A stretch of DNA of 8,615 nucleotides from a bacterium (lineage in GTDB: Bacteria; Planctomycetota; JACOTG01; JAUIME01): assembly GCA_030433195.1 (NCBI GenBank), contig JAUIME010000192.1:1-8615 (forward strand), in the 5' to 3' direction. Of this stretch, positions 1 to 5,677 are shown one piece after another (position 1 is the first letter of the stretch; every line of letters begins with the position of its first letter). The notes under the pieces were generated by a model that worked only from the letters and a program-made list of their open reading frames with translations, had not been told where the DNA came from and did no database searches. Both the position numbers and the translations under genes were made by a program.

Positions 1-1
1 C

Positions 2-1162
2 GAATGGATGCGCGTGTGGTCGTACGACCTCGTGTCGGGCGAGCGCGAGCTCGTCGTCGATTCGGATTGGGACGTGATGTACGTCCGGTACTCGCGAGGC
101 GGCGAGGTGCGCATGATCGCCACCAACGAGGACGCGCGCACGGTATTTCGCATGCAGCATGCGGCGACGGGGCGCGAGATCGAGCTCCCCGACGTGGGTG
201 CCGGCGAGATCACGGGCGCGAGTGTTTCGCGGGATGGGAAGCTCGTTTCGCTCTCGGTGTCGAGCGATACGTCGCCGAACAATCTGTTCGTTTGGAACCG
301 TGCGAAGGATCGCGTGACGCGCCTCACGAACTCGATCCACCCGAAGATCGACGAAGAACATCTCGTGACGTCGGAGATCGTGCGCTTCGAGAGCTTCGAC
401 GGACTCGAGATTCCCGCGGTGCTGTGGAAACCGCAGCATGCGTCGCGGCGGTATCCCGTGCGGGCGATCGTTTGGGTGCACGGCGGCCCCGGAGGGCAGA
501 GCCGCACGGGCTACGACGCGCAGATCCAGTATCTCGTGAATCACGGATATGCCGTGCTCGCGGTCAACAACCGCGGCAGCAGCGGCTACGGCAAGACGTT
601 CTTCCACGCCGACGATCGCAAGCACGGCGACGTCGACCTCGACGATTGCGTCGCCGGAGGGCAGTGGCTCGAGCGCCAGCGCTGGGTGCAGCACGAGCGT
701 GTCGGCATCTTGGGCGGCAGCTACGGCGGTTTCATGGTCGTCGCCGCGCTGGCGTTTCGCCCCGATGCGTTCGCGATCGGCGTCGACATCTTCGGCGTGA
801 CGAATTGGCTGCGCACGATCGAGAGCATTCCGCCGTGGTGGGAGAGCGCGCGCAAGTCGCTGTACGCCGAGATGGGCGACCCCGCCACGGACCGCGAACG
901 ACTGCGCGCGATCTCGCCGTTGTTCCATGCGGACCGGATCGAACGGCCGCTTCTCGTGATCCAAGGCGCGAACGATCCGCGCGTGTTGCCGATCGAGAGC
1001 GAAGAGATCGTCGAGGCCGTGCGCGGCAACCGCGTTCCGGTGGAGTACCTCGTGTTCGACGACGAAGGGCACGGCTTCCGAAAGCGCGAGAACCGCATCC
1101 GCGCCGTGCGCACGATCCGCGAGTTTCTCGATCGCTACATGACCTGGGTTCCCGAAGGCTGA
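2..1162 (+). CDS. S9 family serine peptidase (prolyl oligopeptidase / acylaminoacyl peptidase-like), 5' end outside window
   Basis: The reading frame is open to the left edge, so the start lies outside; the ATG at 8 is internal. About 386 codons are present, whereas S9 enzymes usually have 600-700 residues, so roughly the first half of the beta-propeller is missing. Residues counted from the ATG at 8: the first ~125 hold propeller-like strands (SYDLVSGE, LFVWNRAKDRVTRLT), followed by an alpha/beta-hydrolase domain. HGGPGG at 158-163 is the usual oxyanion-loop segment. GGSYGGFM carries the nucleophile Ser238, GANDPRV the acid Asp323, and DEGHGF the base His355. The triad is complete and correctly ordered, so the enzyme should be active. 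Family knowledge: S9 peptidases cleave short peptides or acyl-amino acids. Whether it is exported cannot be judged without the N-terminus. It ends 5 nt before the convergent DUF6941-like gene. Confidence 0.93.
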   Translation, partial: EWMRVWSYDLVSGERELVVDSDWDVMYVRYSRGGEVRMIATNEDARTVFRMQHAATGREIELPDVGAGEITGASVSRDGKLVSLSVSSDTSPNNLFVWNRAKDRVTRLTNSIHPKIDEEHLVTSEIVRFESFDGLEIPAVLWKPQHASRRYPVRAIVWVHGGPGGQSRTGYDAQIQYLVNHGYAVLAVNNRGSSGYGKTFFHADDRKHGDVDLDDCVAGGQWLERQRWVQHERVGILGGSYGGFMVVAALAFRPDAFAIGVDIFGVTNWLRTIESIPPWWESARKSLYAEMGDPATDRERLRAISPLFHADRIERPLLVIQGANDPRVLPIESEEIVEAVRGNRVPVEYLVFDDEGHGFRKRENRIRAVRTIREFLDRYMTWVPEG

Positions 1163-1167
1163 TCGAA

Positions 1168-1626
1168 TCACGAGATGGCGCTCGGCACGACGCTTCGCGG
1201 ATCGACGCGCATCGCGTCGAAGCCGCTGGTTTCGGCGAGGGAGCCGTCGAGGTAGAGCTCCACTTCGTAGCGACCTTCCCACGGCAACACGACGGAACCG
1301 GCTTCGACAACGTAATCCATGTCGGCGAAGCGGCGCGTCTTCTTCTTGCCGTTGCGGCCGCCGTCGGCGCGTCGCAGGAGCAGCTCGGTAGACCCCGACG
1401 CGAGGACTTCGCGATTGTCGAGGAACACGAGCCGAAACGAGGCTTCGTGACGCGGACGGTCGCCCGCGACGAGACGGATGAACAGATAGATCCGCTCGAC
1501 ACGCAGGGGAAACCACGGACCGCACACGACAGTGAACAATCCGTCGAGGCGCATGCGATCCGGAGACAGGCTCTCCGGCACGGACCGGCACAGCAGGAAC
1601 GCTTTGATTTCGGGCGATCGAGGCAT
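1168..1626 (-). CDS. DUF6941-like small protein of unknown function
   Basis: Complete gene of 152 residues. The ATG at 1626 is preceded on the minus strand by the purine-rich AAGGAAGGG (1643-1635), 8 nt upstream, a good ribosome binding site. The protein starts MPRSPEIKAFLLCRSV, then has a LDGLFTVV...FPLRVERIYLFIRL segment, a central FRLVFLDNREVL strand pair, and ends with a WEGRYEVELYLDGSLAET beta-hairpin. This order (short cytosolic N-terminus, alternating beta strands, a final 'filled-in gap then Y-x-V-x-L-x-x-D-G' strand) resembles the DUF6941 family as I remember it. No signal peptide, membrane segment or catalytic motif is seen, so it is probably cytosolic and of beta-sandwich type. The basic stretch GRNGKKKTRR near residue 91 is a likely loop. 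It stands alone, convergent with the S9 peptidase, and its 5' end faces the promoter region of the exported-protein gene. Function unknown. Confidence 0.8.
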   Translation of the reverse strand: MPRSPEIKAFLLCRSVPESLSPDRMRLDGLFTVVCGPWFPLRVERIYLFIRLVAGDRPRHEASFRLVFLDNREVLASGSTELLLRRADGGRNGKKKTRRFADMDYVVEAGSVVLPWEGRYEVELYLDGSLAETSGFDAMRVDPRSVVPSAIS

Positions 1627-1757
1627 CGTGGAGGCCCTTCCTTCGCTTCTGGGGAAACGCGAGACCGGCTTGCGGGGGGCAGGGGAAGGACGGCGCAGAT
1701 CGAACGGGGTTACAGGTTTCGAGGCGTTTCGCGGGGTTCTGGAGCGAAACCGCCGGA

Positions 1758-1787
1758 TTGACCTCGGCGCCCGAGTTCGCCTATGAT
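1758..1787 (+). promoter_or_regulatory. Sigma70-like promoter of the exported-protein gene
   Basis: TTGACC (1758-1763) and TATGAT (1782-1787) are separated by 18 bp. Five of six bases match the -35 consensus and five of six the -10 consensus. Transcription would begin near 1794, giving a leader of about 115 nt before the ATG at 1911. This is the best sigma70-like element in the window. Confidence 0.7.
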
Positions 1788-1910
1788 GGCAGCAGTCAAA
1801 GGAATGCAGTCATGCGGGCGGACCTGCCCGTCCCCTGATCGTGTCGCGTCGGAGTCGTGGCACCCTCTCGCTGGCTGTTCACGAGAACACCCGAACAGGG
1901 GGTAGTTGCC

Positions 1911-3191
1911 ATGAATCACGGCACCACGAAACGGAGTCGCGTCTTCCTGTGCCTCGCGATCGTCACGCTCGCAGGTCTCGGACTCGCGGCCAGCGCCGAA
2001 GCGCAGATCACGATCAACCACGAGCCGCTTCGCCAGTTCCACTCCGACACCGACAACGGCTACATCGTCAAAGCCAAGATCACGTCGACGGCGGGAAGCA
2101 TCAACGTCCGCCGCGTTCTGTGGGCGAAGAACGGCACGTCGTACACGCTGCTCTTCATGCAGCCGACGGGACGCCCCGACGAGTTCGCCGCGACGATCCC
2201 CGCGCAGACCCGTGGGACGACGATCCGCTACTACATCCTCGCGGGCGACACGGGCGGCAACTCGACGACGCTGCCGGCCGGCGCGCCGGGCGCGGGCGAA
2301 ACAAGTCACATCTTCTACATCGGGCACTACCAGACGATCTTGGCCGACGACTTCGAGACCGACCTCGGCTGGATCTCCGGGGCGACGATGGGAGAAGACG
2401 ATTGGGAGTGGTCCGAACCGAACATCGGCGGCGGTTCGGTGGACGATCCGCTTGCGGCGTATTCGGGCCTCTTCGTTCGCGGGAACGATCTCAACGGGAC
2501 GGGAGTCGGTGCCGGCAAGTATCCGCCCGATAGCGTCAACTTCATCGACAGCCCGACGATGGACTGCAGCAATGCTCGCATCGTGCGGCTGTTGTTCCGA
2601 CGATGGCTGACGGTCGAAGAGGGCATCTACGACGATTCGATCCTCTCGGTCAACGGCAACATCGTGTGGCGCAACCAAGACAACGGTCACACGCGCGACA
2701 CCGAGTGGAAGCCGATCCTCATGGACATCTCGTCGCACGCGAGCATGCAGCAGGCGGTGACGGTGCGCTACGAGCTGCAGACCGACGCGGGCCTCGAGTT
2801 CGGCGGTTGGACGATCGACGATTTCCAAGTCGTCGAGTTCGTCCTCGACTACGTGACGATGACGTTCAGTAACAAGAACCCGTCGATCGGCGAAGACATC
2901 ACGCTCACCGTGCAGGCGAACCCGAGCACGGCGTGGTACCTGCTCGATGCGCGCGAGCCGGGCAACGGTCAGTTCCAGGTTCCCGGTGGTCCGCTCGTGT
3001 ACTCGGGGCTGCATCAGAACTCGATGCGTAACCGACTCTCGGGGATGACCGACGGCGCGGGCACCTCGGTGTCGAACCTGCGCGTGCCCAATCGCACGCA
3101 GCTCATCGGCGTCGAGCGATGGGCTTCGACGGTCGGATTCGCGTCGGGCTGGATCGACTCGAACCTCGTCAAGCTCACGGTCATGCCGTGA
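1911..3191 (+). CDS. Exported Ig-like / jelly-roll protein of unknown function
   Basis: 426 residues from the ATG at 1911, chosen because AGGGGG (1897-1902) lies 8 nt upstream and the protein then begins with a proper signal peptide. An in-frame ATG at 1857 would add 18 residues before the signal and lacks a good ribosome site. Signal peptide: basic KRSR, hydrophobic VFLCLAIVTLAGLGLAA, likely cleavage at AEA|Q (31/32). Residues ~33-138 look like a fibronectin/Ig-type module (IRYYILAGDTGGNSTTLP). Residues ~143-310 resemble the MAM-like jelly-roll modules that follow M6 peptidases (ILADDFETDLGW at the start, GGWTIDDFQVVEF at the end). Residues ~313-426 form a second beta-rich module with AWYLLD. 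No peptidase motif or C-terminal anchor is seen; only Cys219 remains after cleavage. A role in surface binding or in a structural or scaffold protein is inference. It is a monocistronic unit with its own promoter and terminator. Confidence 0.85.
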   Translation: MNHGTTKRSRVFLCLAIVTLAGLGLAASAEAQITINHEPLRQFHSDTDNGYIVKAKITSTAGSINVRRVLWAKNGTSYTLLFMQPTGRPDEFAATIPAQTRGTTIRYYILAGDTGGNSTTLPAGAPGAGETSHIFYIGHYQTILADDFETDLGWISGATMGEDDWEWSEPNIGGGSVDDPLAAYSGLFVRGNDLNGTGVGAGKYPPDSVNFIDSPTMDCSNARIVRLLFRRWLTVEEGIYDDSILSVNGNIVWRNQDNGHTRDTEWKPILMDISSHASMQQAVTVRYELQTDAGLEFGGWTIDDFQVVEFVLDYVTMTFSNKNPSIGEDITLTVQANPSTAWYLLDAREPGNGQFQVPGGPLVYSGLHQNSMRNRLSGMTDGAGTSVSNLRVPNRTQLIGVERWASTVGFASGWIDSNLVKLTVMP

Positions 3192-3235
3192 TCCGCAACT
3201 GACGCGCAAGCGTCGGTGCCAACCGTAATCACCAC

Positions 3236-3271
3236 GAGGCCGGTCTTCCTCGCAGCGAGGAGGCCGGCCTC
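3236..3271 (+). terminator. Strong hairpin terminator after the exported-protein gene
   Basis: GAGGCCGG (3236-3243) pairs with CCGGCCTC (3264-3271). Pairing continues inward through TCT/AGG (one G-U pair) and then CCTCG (3248-3252) with CGAGG (3256-3260), with T3247 bulged and a CAG loop. The following GCTTCCGTTT is only moderately T-rich. It lies 44 nt after the stop codon at 3191, the expected place for a factor-independent terminator in GC-rich DNA. Confidence 0.65.
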
Positions 3272-3564
3272 GCTTCCGTTTGGGGCGGCCTCGTCTTTGA
3301 AGGTCCCTTCCCGCGAGACTCGCGGCGCTCGTACCGCCCCTTTCGACTCGGATCGATCGTCTTTCTCGCCCCAGAATGAGAATCGACTCAGATCGACCGG
3401 CGATCCCGCTGCGCCTCGATCCTCCCGGATGCGTCAAAACTCATGCGCTGATCGCAACTTACGCGATTCGCGCAGGCTTTGGCACCCGGCGTGCGATCCA
3501 TGGCTCCCGTTGTGACGCGGCGACGGGGACAAGACGAGCGGGACCGAAGAGAAGGAGCACGATC
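3272..3564. other. Non-coding stretch upstream of the STAS gene
   Basis: No convincing gene is seen here. An in-frame extension of the STAS gene back to an ATG at 3376 is open but reads as low-complexity Arg/Thr/Gly sequence without a ribosome site. Visible elements: a palindrome CCGCGAG-A-CTCGCGG (3311-3325); an imperfect 17-bp direct repeat TCGACTCGGATCGATCG (3343-3359) / TCGACTCAGATCGACCG (3383-3399), exactly 40 bp apart; and a weak sigma54-type match TTGGCAC...GTGC (3480-3495). No good sigma70 promoter was found, so how the STAS gene is transcribed is open. Confidence 0.5.
3480..3495 (+). promoter_or_regulatory. Possible sigma54 (-24/-12) promoter for the STAS gene
   Basis: TTGGCAC at 3480-3486 is a perfect -24 element. 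GTGC at 3492-3495 stands where TTGC is expected, so there is one mismatch, but the invariant GG and GC are kept with the required 10-bp spacing. Initiation would fall near 3507, giving a leader of about 58 nt. A single match of this quality can occur by chance, and no enhancer site or sigma54 activator gene is visible nearby. Confidence 0.25.
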
Positions 3565-3903
3565 ATGGCGCGCTGGAGCGAAAACGAGAACTTCGACGAC
3601 GGTTCGAACCCCGAGTGGAAGCTGTTTCCGGAACACTGCTGGTTCGAACGAGCGCAGATCGTGACGATCCGCGACCTCGATTCCGCCTACGACTGCGTCG
3701 CTGCGTGCGGCTTCATCGACAAACTCGCCGAGGGTGGACACGACCGCGTCGTGGTCGACCTCTCGGAAGTCACCAAGATCCCGGCGGCTTTCATGGGCTT
3801 CATGCAATCGCTGTGTCGACGACATGCGCAAAAGGGGCGCCGCATCATCATCGTCGGCTCGGGGCGCGAGAACGTGGAGCGCATCGAAGCTTCGGGATCC
3901 TGA
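3565..3903 (+). CDS. STAS-domain (anti-sigma-factor antagonist-like) protein, altered phospho-site and short C-terminus
   Basis: 112 residues from the ATG at 3565, chosen for the GAAGGAG ribosome site (3551-3557, 7 nt upstream). Residues ~60-112 align with the core of SpoIIAA-type STAS proteins: DRVVVDLSEVT (strand), KIPAAFMGFMQSL (loop and helix), GRRIIIVGSG (strand), then ENVERIEASGS, matching the usual '..hhphsGl'. STAS antagonists bind anti-sigma kinases and are switched by phosphorylation of a Ser in the D-S-S/A-G loop. Here that loop reads I-P-A-A (72-75), so Asp and Ser are replaced by Pro and Ala and the normal phosphorylation cannot occur. The protein stops just where the last helix should begin; another frame continues plausibly to 3971 (see findings). 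Four cysteines (25, 44, 48, 84) are notable in so small a protein. No kinase or sigma-factor gene adjoins it. The STAS fold is fairly sure, the role is not. Confidence 0.75.
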   Translation: MARWSENENFDDGSNPEWKLFPEHCWFERAQIVTIRDLDSAYDCVAACGFIDKLAEGGHDRVVVDLSEVTKIPAAFMGFMQSLCRRHAQKGRRIIIVGSGRENVERIEASGS

Positions 3904-3972
3904 TTCACCACGCGCCGTCGGACGCGACGGCGTTGCGACATCCGAATTTGCTGTCTTCTTCCTTCACATAGT

Positions 3973-4006
3973 AGGGCCGAGTTCCGAGGGGTCGGGGCTC
4001 GGCCCT
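3973..4006 (+). terminator. Long hairpin, probable terminator after the STAS gene
   Basis: AGGGCCGAG (3973-3981) pairs perfectly with CTCGGCCCT (3998-4006). The pairing continues through two T-G pairs and CCGA/TCGG (3984-3987 with 3992-3995), closing a GGGG loop, for about 15 pairs in all. The downstream sequence GCCTCACTCC has no clear T-run, so it would be a terminator of the GC-rich type lacking a U-tract. It separates the STAS gene from the rpiB promoter. Confidence 0.5.
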
Positions 4007-4066
4007 GCCTCACTCCGGGGGCGCCTCGAACGCGCTGGCTGCGATCGGGCGCTCGGTCGGGGCTTC

Positions 4067-4075
4067 TGCTATGAT
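4067..4075 (+). promoter_or_regulatory. Extended -10 promoter of rpiB-glk
   Basis: TGCTATGAT is a TGn extension plus the -10 hexamer TATGAT (4070-4075), identical to the -10 of the exported-protein gene. No good -35 hexamer lies 16-18 bp upstream, which is normal for extended -10 promoters. Transcription would start near 4082, about 40 nt before the rpiB ATG. Confidence 0.5.
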
Positions 4076-4121
4076 CGCGCCGTGAGCGAATCCATCCTGA
4101 CGGCGACAGGGAGGCGAGAGC

Positions 4122-4577
4122 ATGCGTATCGCGGTGGCGTGTGACCACGCGGGATTTCCGATGAAGGCGAAGGTGATCGAGTTCGTCGAGGCGGCGGGCC
4201 ACGAGGCGCTCGATCTCGGGACGAACGGCCCTGAATCGGTCGATTACCCCGATTTTGCGCGAGCGGGCGGCGAAGCGGTTCGCGACGGAAGAGCCGAGCG
4301 CGGGATCGTGATCTGCGGCAGTGGGATCGGCGCTTCGATTGCGGCCAACAAGCTGCGCGGCATCCGCGCCGGTGTCTGCCACGACACGTACTCGGCCAAG
4401 CAAGCGGTCGAGCACGACGACATGAACGTGCTCTGTCTCGGCGCGCGCGTCGTCGGCGAGGCCGTCGTCGAAGAGCTCGTGCAGGCATTCTTGGGCGCAC
4501 GCTTCACGAACGAAGAACGCCATGCTCGTCGACTCGGCAAGGTGCTCGCGATCGAAGAGCACGAGCTTCCCGCGTGA
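4122..4577 (+). CDS. rpiB: Ribose-5-phosphate isomerase B (RpiB/LacAB family)
   Basis: 151 residues, the normal family length. The ATG at 4122 follows AGGGAGG (4108-4114) by 7 nt. The enzyme interconverts ribose 5-phosphate and ribulose 5-phosphate in the cytosol, in the non-oxidative pentose phosphate pathway; some relatives act on allose or galactose 6-phosphate. The N-terminus MRIAVACDHAGFPMK holds the substrate-binding Asp8-His9. DLGTNGPESVDYPDFA (31-46) is the typical second motif. GIVICGSGIGASIAANK carries catalytic Cys65, equivalent to Cys66 of the E. coli enzyme, in the phosphate-binding glycine loop. EHDDMNVLCLGARVVG gives His98, equivalent to E. coli His99. The Cys-containing active site puts it with the E. 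coli-type enzymes rather than the mycobacterial type, which lacks this Cys. It is followed 61 nt later by glk on the same strand, probably in one transcript. Confidence 0.95.
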   Translation: MRIAVACDHAGFPMKAKVIEFVEAAGHEALDLGTNGPESVDYPDFARAGGEAVRDGRAERGIVICGSGIGASIAANKLRGIRAGVCHDTYSAKQAVEHDDMNVLCLGARVVGEAVVEELVQAFLGARFTNEERHARRLGKVLAIEEHELPA

Positions 4578-4638
4578 TGATGCGGATCGAGACGGCGGAC
4601 GCAGCGTATCGCGAATCAAGCCGGGAGTGCGCGATTCG

Positions 4639-5646
4639 ATGAGCTCCGTGATTCTCGCCGGCGACGTCGGCGGCTCGAAGATCGACTTCGGCTTGTACGA
4701 AGTGTCGCCCGACTCGACGGAGCTCCGCACGATCCGTGAAGATCGCGTGCGGATCGCCGGAAGCGCGTCGTTCGACGAACTCGTCGCCGCCTTCCTCGAG
4801 GACGATGCGCGTTCCGTCGCGCTCGCGTGTTTCGGCGTCGCCGGTCCGGTGCGTGACGGAATCGCGCGCGGCGTGAATCTCCCGTGGACGGTTTCGGCGA
4901 AAGCGCTCGAATCGGTCGTCGGCGCACGCGTCGTGTTGTTGAACGACCTCGAGTCGACGGCGTTCGGGACCCTGTTCGTCGACCCGACCGAGATCGTGAC
5001 GCTTCACGAAGGCACGCCGCGCGACGGCAACCGCGCTGTCATCGCCGCGGGCACCGGGCTCGGGCAAGGGTTCTTGTTCTTCGACGTGGCGAGCGGGCGC
5101 TACGTTCCCGTCGCGACAGAAGGCGGCCACGTCGACTTCGCGCCGCGCGACGACTTCGAGTGTCGCCTCCTCGCGCGGCTTCGCGAGACCTTCGGCCGCG
5201 TTTCTTACGAGCGTGTGCTGTCCGGCCCGGGCCTCACGTGTTTGTTCGAGACACTCGTCGACGATGGGCTGAAGCCCGATGCGCGAGTCCACGAGGCGAT
5301 CGCGCGCGCCGAAGATCCCAACACGATCATCAGCGCGGAGGGCGTTGCGGGTACGTGCCCCGTGTGCGAAGAAGCGCTCGATCGATTCGTGAGCCTCTAC
5401 GGAGCCCAGGCCGGCAACCTCGCCCTCACGATCATGGCGACGGGCGGTGTCTGGATCGGCGGCGGCATCGTCACCAAGATCCTCCCGAAGATGCAGAACG
5501 GACCGTTTCTCGATTCGTTCCGCGACAAGGGCCGCTACGTCGACGTCATGCTCGACATGCCGGTGCGCGTGCTCCTGAACGCTCGCACGAGCCTGCTCGG
5601 CGCGGCCCACGCGGCGCGCGAGCACTGCCTTCGCGGCGAAGTGTGA
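4639..5646 (+). CDS. glk: Glucokinase (Glk family, PF02685 type)
   Basis: 335 residues from the ATG at 4639. The frame is open back into rpiB, but the family N-terminus (MSSVILAGDVGGSK) begins exactly here; GGGAG (4623-4627) is a rather distant ribosome site at 11 nt. The enzyme phosphorylates glucose with ATP to glucose 6-phosphate in the cytosol. Motifs in order: phosphate-1 GDVGGSK (8-14); FGVAGPV (65-71); LLNDLESTAFG with catalytic Asp103; AAGTGLGQG (136-144), the phosphate-2 region; ATEGGHVDFAPRDDFE (159-174), with Glu161 and His164 in the glucose site as in E. coli Glk; and YGAQAGNLAL...GGVWIGGGI (254-277), the adenosine region. The Glk-type ATEGGHVDFAP motif and the lack of a ROK zinc-binding CXCGXXGC cluster place it in the Glk group rather than ROK. 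It is downstream of rpiB and ends 31 nt from the convergent DUF3626 gene; no terminator is obvious between them. Confidence 0.94.
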   Translation: MSSVILAGDVGGSKIDFGLYEVSPDSTELRTIREDRVRIAGSASFDELVAAFLEDDARSVALACFGVAGPVRDGIARGVNLPWTVSAKALESVVGARVVLLNDLESTAFGTLFVDPTEIVTLHEGTPRDGNRAVIAAGTGLGQGFLFFDVASGRYVPVATEGGHVDFAPRDDFECRLLARLRETFGRVSYERVLSGPGLTCLFETLVDDGLKPDARVHEAIARAEDPNTIISAEGVAGTCPVCEEALDRFVSLYGAQAGNLALTIMATGGVWIGGGIVTKILPKMQNGPFLDSFRDKGRYVDVMLDMPVRVLLNARTSLLGAAHAAREHCLRGEV

Positions 5647-5677
5647 CCGCGAGACGCGTGATAGGCGAGGCTTCCGA

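Noticed and set aside
4..1761. Plus-strand open frame of 585 codons starting at the left edge
   Set aside because: It is Arg-rich and runs through the S9 peptidase in a different frame and antisense through the DUF6941-like gene. The S9 frame has the full catalytic triad.
1710..3437. Long minus-strand open frame (575 codons) antisense to the exported-protein gene
   Set aside because: Arg/Asp/Val-rich low-information sequence, no ribosome site, and it covers a gene with a signal peptide, clear domains, promoter and terminator. Long antisense frames are expected in GC-rich DNA.
3376..3564. N-terminal extension of the STAS gene to the ATG at 3376
   Set aside because: No ribosome site, no STAS-like content, and a clear GAAGGAG precedes the ATG at 3565.
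3601..3610. GGTTCGAACC, resembling the T-arm of a tRNA
   Set aside because: It lies inside the STAS coding region, and no acceptor stem, anticodon arm or D arm can be built around it.
3913..3932. Hairpin CGCCGTCG-GACG-CGACGGCG as a terminator of the STAS gene
   Set aside because: The stem is perfect, but no T-run follows and a longer hairpin lies downstream at 3973-4006. If the suggested frameshift is real, this segment is coding.
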